Part shown: positions 22,270 to 32,329 of the stretch, one piece after another | Layout: every line of letters begins with the position of its first letter | Numbering within the stretch: position 1 is the first letter of the stretch | Source of the DNA: Elephas maximus indicus | Taxonomy: Eukaryota > Chordata > Mammalia > Proboscidea > Elephantidae | Assembly: GCF_024166365.1 (NCBI RefSeq) | Contig: NC_064842.1 | Coordinates: forward strand, 12,247,001 to 12,311,000 | Reading direction: 5' to 3' | Length of the DNA: 64,000 nt | Notes under the pieces: model-generated | The model's input: the letters and a program-made list of their open reading frames with translations, nothing else | What the model was told of the DNA's origin: nothing | Database searches by the model: none | Made by a program: the position numbers and the translations under genes

Positions 22270-23700
22270 AGCACCATTTGTTGAAAATAACTGTACCTTC
22301 ATTTTGAAAGATACAATTCTAGGGAGTCAGATTTTTATTTCAGTATTTTAAAGATGTTGATGTCTTTTGCCTTGAGTTGTTTCTGACAAGAAATGTCTCT
22401 TGTTGCTTTTATCTTTTATCCCTTTTCTACCTATTATGTCTGTTTTCTCTAGATGCTTTTCCTGCTTTCCTCCTTGCCACTGGTTTTAAACAATTTGATG
22501 TACACTGGTGTAGTTGTATTTATGCTTCTTGTGCTTGACTTTTGTTGACCTTCTGGACCTGTAGTTTATAGTTTTAATCAAATTTGGATCACTTTCATTC
22601 ATTATTTTTTTAAACTTTTTTTGTCTCCTCACCTCTTTCAGGGGCTCCAGTCACAAGGGTATTGGGTTGCTTGAAGTTGTGCACACTGATGCTGTGTTCA
22701 CTTCTTTCAGTCTGTTATGTTCTTGTGTTTTATTTTGGAAAGTGTATATCACTATGTCTTTGAGTTCACTAATCTTTCATTCTGCAGCGCCTTATCTATT
22801 TTTAATCTCATCTCATTTATTTTTCATTTCAGCCATTGGTTTTTTCACTTTTAGAAGTTAAATTTGGGTAATTTTTTTTATCTTCTGTGTCTTTTCTTTA
22901 CATGCCCATGCTTCCCTATAGCATTTGAACACACAGAATATAACAGTCTTGTTGTCTTTATGTAACAATTCTATCACCTGTGTCATTTCTGACAGTTGCT
23001 ATTGATTGATCTTTCTTATGGTTTGTATTTCCCTATTTTTTTTGTATGCTTCATATTTTTTATTGGATTTCAGACATTGCAAATTCACAATTGTTGGATG
23101 TTGAATGCTTTTGTGTTCCTTTAAATATTCCTGAGTTTTGTTCTGGAATGCAGTTAATTTACTCGGGAACAGTTTGATCTTTTCCAGCCTTACTTTTAAG
23201 CTTTGTTAGGCAGAACCAGAGCAGGCTTTAATCATGGGTAATTTTTCACCGTTACTGAGTACTCTACCTAAAGCTTTGCTTATCATGAGATTTTTTTTTA
23301 CTATGGCTGGTGGGAACATAGACCATTCTTTACTCTAGTGATTGTTCCTCTTTTTCCTTTCTGGTGGCTCTTTCCCCAGCCTTGGGCTCATTGCTCGCAT
23401 GCATGTGCTTCCTAGTCCTCAGCGGAAGACTTGAGGGAAACCCAAGAACTCTCTCTGTGCAGCTATCTCCTCTCCACGCAACTTGCTTCTCTAGAACCCT
23501 GTCCTGTGGAGTCTAGATGCCTTGGCCTTTCCAAATTTGTCTCAACTCAAAAACATCATCTCATTGTGTTTCTCCTCCCTGGCTGTGGCCTGCAGACTCT
23601 CTCCAGGGAGTAAGCTGGCACAGTCATAGCACTCACCTAATTTGTTTCACTTCTCTTAGGGATTGCTGTTGGGTACTGCTTGTTCAATATCTGAAAATTG
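22270..23700 (-). mobile_element. old L1, antisense, including L1M-type 5' region
   Basis: After about 30 bases that continue the ORF2 tail, the sequence changes to the 5' UTR/ORF1 region of an old L1, antisense: 'gggctccagtcacaagggta', 'ggatttcagacattgcaaat', 'gttctggaatgcagttaatt', 'ttaagctttgttaggcagaa'. A similar block lies at 51640-52620. Confidence 0.7.
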
Positions 23701-25373
23701 TTGTTTTCATATATTTTGTACAGTTTAAAAAATTTTTTTAACATGGGCCCTGATATTCCATTTTGACTGGAAACTATTGTCCCTGGAAAATTTTTTACAC
23801 CATTCTCTGAATGTAGAGGGATTTCATTATTGGTAACTGAACACTGAGTTCTTTCTGCTAACTTTACTGTGAGACCTTCCAGATATTCCTGGACAGGCAC
23901 TATGGCAGGTTTACAAGGATAACATGTTGTTATAAAGTCTCCTATTCATTTCTGATTGTCTTCTCCATCAGACTGCAAATTCTCTGAGATCAAGGACCCT
24001 CCATTTCTTATATTTCTGTATCCCCACTTAAAAAGACCCTCATAAATAAAGTCCTAAAGCACATTGTAGGTACTCAGCATAAAATTGATTATTGCAAGCA
24101 GTTATTACTGATCAGCTGTGACAAGACTGAATTAGATATATTTATTTCTAAAAATTTTATTATTTCTAAAAATTTTATTGTGGTAAAATACATATAACAA
24201 AACTTTCCATTGTAACCATTTTTAAATGACATTAATTGCATTCACCATGTTGTGTCATGAACACATTTATTTTTAACTGCTACTCAACCTTTATCCTACC
24301 TGAAGTGTTAACAAATAATACAGTTGGGATTTGAGCTTATGTTGATTAACTATCGATGCCACATATTAAAATGGCATGAGTAAAAATGAACCCTGATTCA
24401 TTCAGTACTTACACACGCTGGCAAGAAGAACCACCCCAATCCCCCATTGTGGTCAGCCGAGACATTTTTTCTGAGTAGGTACCCACCAAGCTTGCTACCA
24501 AGTTAACATCTCTTTAAGGCAATCAGAACAGAACGCAGAGAAATCAAAACCCTGTAAAAGCTACAAACTAGCTTGCTAGTTCTCCAGCAATGGAGAACCC
24601 TAATTCTTCATATAAAAGCATATCTGAATATTAGCCAAAGTAAATATTAGCTGAAGTAATATTCTATTAGGTCATTTTGGAACTTTGCTCCTTCCACCGA
24701 TGTGTTGTCATGCAATTCTGCTCTAAGTAGGGGGAAAAAAATTACCTCTTTATCTGCTTTAATATTCTGATAGTATTTTGAAAAAAAGTACAGTGCAATT
24801 TCACTCACTCACTCCGCAACAAATATGCCCTCATTCAACAAAAAATATATTCCAGATTCTGCTTCCTGTGTTGCAGGTGTCCTGAGGGGAAGCCCCAAAT
24901 GCCTTGTTCTATTTCTATATCGAGACTTTGTTTAGGTTAACAGTAATGTATTTATGTGAGGACTCGTTCATTCCTCCAACAGATTATTCATTAAGAACCC
25001 CAACATTCCAGGCATTTTCCCAGGTTACAGAAGTGAACAAAGCAGATAAATTCCCTGTGCTCATGGGACTTATATTTCGGATTTGTGTGTATGTGAGAGG
25101 GGCAGTCAAATAGATAAGCAAATGTTGAGTCAGGTGGTAAGAGCTCTAAGGTAAAAATAAACCACGGCGAGGAGCTGGATAATCATGGGAGGGACTTCTG
25201 TTTTATGTAAGGTGGTAGAGGAAGGCCTCTTTAATAAGATATGCCATCTTTACAGATGTTGGTGGCTTGGCCTGTGATGTCAGCATATGAGAAGTGGTCC
25301 AATTTTGGACATATTTCAAATGATTATGTTGAATGGAAGGAGCCAGACAAAAAAAGAATACCTGCTGTACGAC
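23701..25373. other. intergenic DNA with one L1 3' fragment
   Basis: Bases 24150-24310 are an antisense L1 3' UTR remnant ('attttattgtggtaaaatac'). About 25000-25330 resembles an old conserved mammalian repeat ('aaattccctgtgctcatggg') of uncertain class. The rest is unassigned. No host exon is recognised. Confidence 0.4.
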
Positions 25374-26430
25374 ACTGAGTCACGGTTCAAAAAGAATTGA
25401 TCGACGTTCAGTCATTTCAAGACGTAGCATGTAACCAAGAACAAAAGGTACTGAAGAAAGAGGTCTAAGCTGCATTGAAGACATTGGTGAAAGAATAAGT
25501 CTCCAGGAACTGATGGAACAGCAACTGAAATGTTTCAACAAATGGATGCAGCACTGGAGTTGCTCACTTGTCTGTGCCAAGAAATTTGGAAGACAGCTAC
25601 CCGGCCAACTGGCTGAAAGAGATCCATATTTGTGCCCATACCAAAGAAAGGTGATTCAATAGAATGCAGAAGTTATCAAACAGTGTCATTAATATCCAAG
25701 CCCTGGTGGTGGTGCAGTGGTTAAGAGCTCAGCTGCTGACAAAAAGGTCAGCAGTTCAAATCCACCAGACACTCCCTGGAAGCCCTGTGGGGCAGTTCTT
25801 CTCTGTCCTATAGGGTTGCTGTGCGTTCGAATTGCCTTGACAGCAATGAGTTTGGTTTGTTTTTTTTTGTCATTAATGTCACATACAAGTAAAATTTTGC
25901 TGAAGGTAATTCAAAAATGGCTGCAGTAGTACATAGGGAACTGGCAGATATTCAAGCCAGATTCAGAAGAGGACATGGAATGAGGTAGATATATCATTGC
26001 TGATGTCAGATGGATCCTGGCTGAAAGCAGAGAATACCAGAAAGATGTTTACCTGTGTCTTATTGATTATGCAAAGGCATTCGACTGTGTGCATCATAAC
26101 AAATTATGGACAATATTGCGAAGAATGGGAATTCCAGAACACTTCATTGTGCTCATGAGGAACCTGTACATAGACCAAGAGGCAGTCGTTCAAACAGAAC
26201 AAGGGGATACTGCATGGTTAAAAGTCAGGAAAGGTGTGTGTCAGGATTGTATACTTTACTTATTCAATCTATATGCTGAGCAAATAATCTGAGAAGCTGG
26301 ACTATATAAAGAAGAACGTGGCATCAGGGTTGATGGAAGATTCATTAACAACCTGTGATATGCAGAAGACACAACCTTGCTTGCTGAAAGTGAAAGTGAA
26401 GGGCACTTGAAGTACTTAGTACTTGAAGTA
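25374..26430 (+). mobile_element. RTE LINE piece A, RT region, sense
   Basis: It runs from the linker ('aaaaagaattgatcgacgtt') through the RT motifs, where 'LIDYAKAFDC' and 'HHNKLWTILRRMGIPEH' are readable. It breaks off after 'gaagggcacttgaagtactt'. It carries an AfroSINE at 25697-25868. No 3' terminus is present here. Confidence 0.85.
25697..25868 (+). mobile_element. AfroSINE, short form, inside RTE piece A
   Basis: It starts 'caagccctggtggtggtgca' and ends 'gacagcaatgagtttggttt' plus a T-rich tail. The RTE text 'gtcattaat[a/g]tc' is duplicated on both sides (25685-25696 and 25869-25880), so this is a clean insertion into the LINE. Confidence 0.93.
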
Positions 26431-26444
26431 CATCGACTGCCGGA

Positions 26445-28086
26445 AGAACAAGGCTTGAGTTGCAATATTGAAGGATTCTACAGAGAAAATACTAAACGAT
26501 GCAGGAAACATCGAAAGAAGATGGAAGAAATACAGAGTCACTGTACTGAAAAGAATTGGTTGGTCAAGAACCGATCGTGCTGAAGAAGAGGTCCACACTG
26601 CACTGAAAGCCCTGGCAAAAAACAAGGTTTCAGGAATTGACAGAATACCAATTGAGACGTTTCACCAAACGGTTGCAGCACTGGGTGCTCACTCATCTAT
26701 GCCAAGAAATTTGGAAGACACCTACCTGGCCAACTGACTGGAAGAGATACAGATTTGTACCCATTCCAAAGAAAGGTGACCCAAGAGAATACAGAAATTA
26801 TCAAACAATATCATTAATGTCACACACAGGTAAAATTTTGCTGAAGATCATTCAAAAGTATTTGCTGCAGTACATAGACAGGGAACTGCCAGAAATTCAA
26901 GCTGGATCCCAAAGAAGATGTGGAACAAGGGATATCATTGCTGATGTCAGGTGGACCTTGGCTGAAAGAGAATACTAGAAAGATGTTTACCTGTGTTTTA
27001 TTGACTATGCAAAGGCATTCGACTGTGTGCATCATAACAAATTATGGATAACCGTTTTGAGGAATGGGAATTCCAGAACACTTAATTGGGTTCATGAGGA
27101 ATCTGTACTTACTCTAAGAGGGAGTTGTTTGAACACAACAAGGGGATGCTGCTTGGTTTAGAGTCAGGAAAGGTGTGCGTCAGGGTTATAGCCTTTCACC
27201 ATACTTATTCAATCTGTATGCTGGGCAAATAATCTGAGAAGCTGGACTATATAAAGAAGAAAGAGGCATCAGGATTGGAGGAAGACTCATTAACAACCTG
27301 CGTTATGCAGATGACACAACCTTGCTTGATGAAAGTGAAGGGCACTTGAAGTACTTAGTGAAGATCAAAGACCACAGCCTTCATTATGGATTACACCTTA
27401 ACATAAAGAAAACAAAAATCTTCACAACTGGGCCAATAAGCTACATCATGATAAGCAGAGAAAAGACTGAAGTTGTCAAGGATTTCATTTTACTTGGATC
27501 CACAATCAACAGCCATGGAAGCAACGGTTAAGAAATCAAACGATGCATTGCACTGGGCAAATCTGCTGCAAAGGACCTCATTAAAGTTTTGAAAAGCAAA
27601 GATGTCATCTTGAGGACTAAGGCGCTCCTGACCCAAGCCATGGTATTTTCAATCACATTATACGCATGTGAAAGCTGGACAATGAATAAGAAAGACTGAA
27701 GAAGGATTGATGCCTTTGAATTGTGGTGTTGGCGAAGAATACTGAATATGTCATGGACTGCCAGAAGAAAGAACAAATCTGTCTTGGAAGAAGTACAACC
27801 AGAATGCTCCTTACAAGCAACGATGGGGAGAATGCGTCTTACATACTTTGGACATGTTGTCAGGAGGAATCAGTCCCTGGAGAGGGACATCATCATTGGC
27901 AAAGTACAGGGTCAGCAGAAAAGGGGAAGACCCTCAACAAGGTGGACTGACACAGTCGCTGCAACAATGAGCTGAAGCATAACAATGATTGTGAGGATGG
28001 TGCAGGACCAGGCAGTATTTTGTTCTGTTGTGCATAGGGTCACTATGAGTCAGAACCCACCGGATGGCACCTAACAACAACAACAA
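26445..28086 (+). mobile_element. RTE LINE piece B, RT to 3' end, sense
   Basis: It starts over in the linker ('aaggcttgagttgcaatatt'), passes through the RT ('ATWPTDWKRYRFVPIPKKGD', 'LRYADDTTLLDE') and reaches the full 3' end 'ggcacctaacaacaacaaca'. Stops and frameshifts break the frame, but the YADD box is intact. Confidence 0.88.
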
Positions 28087-28577
28087 CAAGGTGCTAAAAA
28101 GCAAAGATTTCACTTTAAGGACTAAGCTGTGCCTGACCCAAGCCATGGTGTTTCCGGTCACCTCATATGCATATGACAGCTGGGCAATGAATAAGACTGA
28201 AGAAGAATTGATACCTTTAAATTACGGTGCTGGTGAAGAATATTGAACATACCACGGGCTACCAGAAGAACAAACAAGTATGTCTTAGAAGAAGTATAGA
28301 CAGAATGTAACTTAGAAGCAAGAATGGCGAGACTTCGTCTCACATATTTTTGACCTGTTATCAGGAGGGACCAGTCCCTGTAGGAGGACATCATGCTTGA
28401 TAAAGTAGAGGGTCAGCGAAAAAGACGAAGACCTTCAATGAGATGGATTGACACGGTGGCTGCAGCAATGGGCTCAAACATAGCAAAGACTTTGAGGATG
28501 GCGCAGGACCGGGTAGTGTTTACTTCTGTTGGACATAGGGTTGCTGTGCGTCAGAACTGCCTCAACAGCACCTAACA
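28087..28577 (+). mobile_element. RTE LINE piece C, 3' part, sense
   Basis: It starts abruptly at 'ggtgctaaaaagcaaagatt' in the RT C-terminal part and ends 'cctcaacagcacctaacag'. It may be the remainder of piece A, displaced by piece B. Confidence 0.85.
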
Positions 28578-28836
28578 GGTGTATGACTCCATTTATATAA
28601 AATCCTAGAAATTGCAAAACATTATCTATAGTGATGGGAGATTGCTTGGAGACAGGAGAGGGTAGAGAGAGATTACAAAGAAGCATAAGGCCTGTTTTGG
28701 GAGTGATGGATATATTCAGTATCTTGATTGTGGTGATGGTCTCACAGATATACACATGGGTGTATGTCAAAACTTATCTAATTGTATGTTTAAATCTGTA
28801 CAGTTAATTATATGTCAATTATAGCTCAATAAAGCT
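28578..28836 (+). mobile_element. L1 3' UTR fragment, sense
   Basis: The text 'ttgattgtggtgatggtctc', 'tgtcaaaacttatctaattg' and 'caattatagctcaataaagc' is the typical 3' end of old L1 (L1MA/MB type). Confidence 0.8.
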
Positions 28837-29065
28837 ACTAAATCAAAGAGTGCACAGGATTGGCTGATGGGTTGGACTTGGATGATAGAGAAAGATAGGA
28901 ATCAAGGATGGCTTTTAAGTTTTTGACTTGAGCACAAAAGATGGGAGTTGCCATTTACCAAGGTAGAGAAGACTGAAAAGAGGAGGTTTGAGAGGGAATA
29001 AAGAATTTTATTTTCAACATACTAAGTTGGAGGTGCCTATTAGACACACTTAAGATTCTAAAACA
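28837..29065. other. unassigned intergenic sequence
   Basis: No gene or repeat is recognised. Confidence 0.35.
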
Positions 29066-29077
29066 AATAAACACATA

Positions 29078-29233
29078 CTCATAACCTGTGCTGTCCAGTT
29101 GATTCCCTTTTATAGCAACCCTACAAGACAGAGTAGAACTGCCCCATAGGGTTTCCAAGGAGTGGCTGGTGGATTTGAACTGCTGACTTTTGATTAGCAG
29201 CCAAATGCTTAACCACTGTGCCACCAGGGTTCC
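29078..29233 (-). mobile_element. AfroSINE, short form, antisense
   Basis: It runs from 'gtgctgtccagttgattccc' to 'gtgccaccagggttcc'. It is flanked by a perfect 12-bp duplication 'aataaacacata' (29066-29077 and 29234-29245). Confidence 0.92.
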
Positions 29234-29245
29234 AATAAACACATA

Positions 29246-29710
29246 GTAGAAAAGAAATGAAGAAATCCTAATGGCATTACTACTTGAATGGAGAGTCCCT
29301 CTTCATGAACTTATCCATTGTACATTCTCACCAGACAGCATGTGAACTTTGCTGGACCAATGGAATATTTCGTGGCCTCTGCAGACAAATATCTGTGGGC
29401 ATCTCTTCCCCATCTCTTCTTTTGTTAAATATTATGGATTTCAAGGACAAGCCATACTTCTTTCCTTTTGTTTTTGCTCTGCTTTTTTTTTTTTAATGAA
29501 TTCATTTAGTGTGGGAAGCCAAGTGATGGTTTTGGCTGGTGAATAACCGTGGCTGTAGTGAGAAGCCACCGTCCATAGACAGATGCCAGCCGTTCCATTC
29601 ATGGCCAGAGCATCATAGCCCTTTGCTCTGCGGCTGACTTGACGGTTGTGTCCTCTTTATTTTTTTTAATTGCACATGTAGCTACCTCAGTTATATTATG
29701 ACTTAAATGG
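29246..29710. other. unassigned intergenic sequence
   Basis: No family is recognised. Short T runs occur at 29485 and 29660. No coding evidence. Confidence 0.35.
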
Positions 29711-29918
29711 TATCCCTGGGCGATGCAAATGGTTAAGCACTTGAGCACTAGCCAAAAGGTTGGTGGTTTGAATCCACCGTGAGGCACCAAAAAAGTCCTG
29801 GCAATCTGCTTCTGACAGGTCACAGCCTTGAAAATCCTATGGAGTAGTTCTACTCTGCACACATGGGGCCGCCACAAGTTGGAATTGACTTGACAGCAAC
29901 CAACAACAACAAAAACAT
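29711..29918 (+). mobile_element. AfroSINE, 'cctgggcgatgcaaatggtt' subtype
   Basis: It contains 'ccgtgaggcaccaaaaaagt', 'ctggcaatctgcttctgaca' and 'ctctgcacacatggggccgc'. It ends 'cttgacagcaaccaacaaca', an RTE-like A/C-rich terminus, not the GGTTTGG tail of the common subtype. Confidence 0.85.
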
Positions 29919-29989
29919 GATTTAGACAAGCTTTTGCTTCCCTAGTCAGAAAGTACAAATAGGTTTTTCCCCTGTTGTGATTAAAAGGG

Positions 29990-30418
29990 GGCAGGGAGCA
30001 TTTACCTGCGCTTGAATCTTGGCTACATCACTCACTAAGTGTGTAATGCCTCAAGTTACTCATCTCTAAAATAGGGATAGCAACAGAACCCACCACTGTG
30101 CGGCACTATTGTGTGAGGGGAGTCCCTGGGTGGTGCAAATGATTAGTGCTCTTGGCTGCTAGCTGAAAGGTTGGAGATTTTTTAGAAGTTTTTACTGGGT
30201 TAGAGGTGACCAGAAGAAAGTCCTAGCAATCTACTTCTAAAAAATCAGCCATTGAAAACCCTGTGGAGCACAGCTCTACTCTGAAATACACGGGATCACG
30301 ATGAGTTGGAGTTGACTCCATGTCAACTGGTTTTATTGTGTGAGGACTGATCTGATACATATGAAGATCTTAGACTAGGATCTGGGCATAAAGAAAGCAC
30401 TCAGTAAAAGTTGTTAGA
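29990..30418 (+). mobile_element. MIR SINE split by an AfroSINE
   Basis: The left part reads 'gcttgaatcttggctacatc', 'ctcaagttactcatctctaa' and 'aaatagggatagcaacagaa'. After the insertion it resumes with 'gatctgggcataaagaaagc' and 'actcagtaaaag'. These are the MIR core and 3' landmarks in order, making this an ancient SINE interrupted by a young one. Confidence 0.82.
30119..30334 (+). mobile_element. AfroSINE, 'gtccctgggtggtgcaaatg' subtype, inside MIR
   Basis: The MIR sequence 'attgtgtgagg' is duplicated (30108-30118 and 30335-30345), which fixes both ends. The element includes 'aaaatcagccattgaaaacc' and 'gttgactccatgtcaactgg'. A short T-rich stretch interrupts its head at 30178-30190. Confidence 0.9.
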
Positions 30419-30755
30419 TGTCATTGAGTCCACGCCCAGCCACATGCACAATGGGATCTGACTGCCATCTGGCCCGGACCTCCCGGACCTCACAGCCCAG
30501 CAAAGACAGGTGTTTCTTTCATTGACTCAATTTTGGACGTAGGCTCCCAGGCCTTTCTTCCTAGTCCTTAATCTGAAAGCTGTGCTGAGACTTGTTCAGC
30601 ATCATGGCAACACCCAAGCCCCCACTGACAGAGGAGCGGTGGCTGTGCTTGAGGTGCCCTGGATGGCAACTGAAATGGGGTCTTCTGCATGGAAGGTGGG
30701 AACCCTGCCGCTGAACTACCACTGCTCTGCAATGGATGTTCTTGCTGCTGCCATG
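30411..30755 (-). mobile_element. chimeric SINE: tRNA-Gly-like head, RTE 5'-UTR-like body, RTE-like tail
   Basis: Read on the minus strand, the head (about 30750-30685) resembles a tRNA-Gly: a 'tggtagttcagcggcagg' A-box side and an anticodon arm 'ccaccttccatgcagaagac'. The body (about 30640-30540) matches the RTE 5' UTR ('cagctttcagattaaggact', 'aggaagaaaggcctggga'). The far end (30411) reads 'actcaatgacatctaacaac', like the RTE terminus. The A and B boxes are degraded, so it is not a functional tRNA. Head boundaries are approximate. Confidence 0.6.
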
Positions 30756-30895
30756 GAGTGATCCCCTCAAGGTGACCCCATGTGCACAGTAGAATTGCAC
30801 CCCATAGGGAAGCCTTACTTCCGAGGAGTCTCTGGGGAGGGGGGGTTTGAAGGGCCACTCTTCTCGTTAGTAGCTCAGAGTTCAACCATTTGCAT
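30756..30895 (-). mobile_element. degraded AfroSINE, antisense
   Basis: The segments 'aggtgaccccatgtgcacag', 'tagaattgcaccccataggg' and 'gttagtagctcagagttcaa' align with the antisense SINE but with many differences. It abuts the chimeric SINE. Confidence 0.6.
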
Positions 30896-30988
30896 GCCTA
30901 ATCGCCTGTCCCTACTCTGACATAGATTATTTCATCGTTTTTATGTTGGTTGATTTCTACTAAGTTGTGGGCTTCTTTAGAGGAGAGC

Positions 30989-31154
30989 GGAAACCCTGGT
31001 GGTTCCGTGGTTAGGAGATAAGGCTGCTAACCAAATCGTTGGCAGTTTGAATTCACCAGGCGTTCCTGGGAACCCTATGGGGCAGTTCTACTCTGTCCTA
31101 CAGGGTCGCTATGAGTCAGAATCTACTTGAGGGCCACAGGTTTGGTGTTTGGTT
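30989..31154 (+). mobile_element. AfroSINE, short form, sense
   Basis: It runs from 'ggaaaccctggtggttccgt' to 'agggccacaggtttggtgtt'. It is flanked by a perfect 13-bp duplication 'tttagaggagagc' (30976-30988 and 31155-31167). Confidence 0.93.
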
Positions 31155-31167
31155 TTTAGAGGAGAGC

Positions 31168-31600
31168 CAGAATGTCTTATTTATCTTTTCACCTCTTCCT
31201 TTCCCCACCTCCCATCACCCTAGTGCTTTGTCCAGTATCTGGCATAAGATGGAAGCTCAGCAAATTCGTGTTGAATTAAATTACTACTTTCCTTAAGAAT
31301 AAAGACCCAAGAATTTCAAGATCTCAGCTAGGGGAGGGAGGATGGAGGGGAAGGTAGGGTACTGACCACCTCCACCCCCAAGGCCCAAATAAAGACCAAG
31401 GAAGCCCCTGGCTCTAATTTACACCCCCAATCAGACTAGGGCATCTGGGGCGGGGGGAGGGGAGTCCCAAGAAACCGGGAGGAGCCGGAAGCCGGGGGTT
31501 GACAGTGGCAAACCTTGGGTGGGACTTGGTAGTTCGGAAAAGGAGGTACAAAACCAAGAGGGGGTGTGGGGGTAAGCTGGTTTGGGACGGACCACGAATC
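31168..31600. other. intergenic DNA leading into the CpG island
   Basis: About 31200-31280 has an L2-like end ('cagtatctggcataagatgg'). GC content rises after 31400. No upstream gene's exon is recognised. Confidence 0.4.
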
Positions 31601-32029
31601 AAAAGCTGCGAGAGGGTCCCAGAAAGGACCTGTAGTTGGGACGGCGCGGGGACGGGGTGTGCAAGCGCGCAGAGGGGGGTGCGCTGCGAAAGGAATCGCG
31701 CGGAGGGTCGCGCGGGGAGGGACCCGGCCAAGGCAGGCGACTGGGCGAGGGAGAGGCTAGAGAGTCCCGGTTGCCAAGGCAGCGACACCAGGAGGCGGCC
31801 TCGGGGGGACGGACAGAGCTCCCGATGCTCCTCCTTCAGGTCCCCCTCACCCTCCCCGAGAGACCCTGCTGACGTGTCAGCCGGGAGCCCTTTCCACGGC
31901 GACAGCCCGCCCGTCCCGGCCCCGCCCCCGGACCGTCCCTCCCCGCCCCCTGCCGCCCGCGCCCCGCCCCTCGGCCCCGCCTCCCGTTGCCGCCCCGGCC
32001 GCCCGGCCTCGCCTCCCGTATCGGTCCCC

Positions 32030-32104
32030 GGCCCCGCCCCGCCCGGCCCCGCCCCGCCCGGCCCCGCCCCGCCCGGCCCCGCCCCGCCCGGCCCCGCCCC
32101 GGCC
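32030..32104 (+). repeat. 15-bp GC-box tandem array
   Basis: The unit 'ggccccgccccgccc' starts at 32030, 32045, 32060, 32075 and 32090. The first four copies are perfect and the fifth is altered at its end. Each unit carries overlapping Sp1/KLF-type CCCCGCCC boxes and lies 95-165 bp upstream of the ATG. Irregular CCCCGCC repeats continue to about 32155. Confidence 0.93.
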
Positions 32105-32196
32105 CCGCCCCCTACCCCGCCCCCGCCCCGCCCCGCCCCCGCCCCCCGCCCCGCCCGGGCCTCCTCGGCGTCACCGGCTCCCGAGTTGACCACAAC

Positions 32197-32329
32197 ATGG
32201 CTGCGGCGCCGGGGCTGCTCTTTTGGCTGCTCCTGCTCGGGCCGCCCTGGTGGCTGCCGGCTCAGCCAAACCTGAGCCCGGGCCGGCGCTTCTCGGAGCA
32301 CAAGCTGTGCGCGGATGAGGAATGCAGCA
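32197..32329 (+). CDS. MIA3: MIA3 exon 1 (coding part)
   Basis: The ATG at 32197 has a strong context (cacaacATGG: A at -3, G at +4). Residues 1-22 form a signal peptide with a Leu/Trp-rich core ([14 protein letters not shown]). The mature start reads through '[16 protein letters not shown]', with Cys38 and Cys43 of the MIA fold. The exon ends after the first base of codon 45 (phase 1) at a gtgagt donor. Confidence 0.96.
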
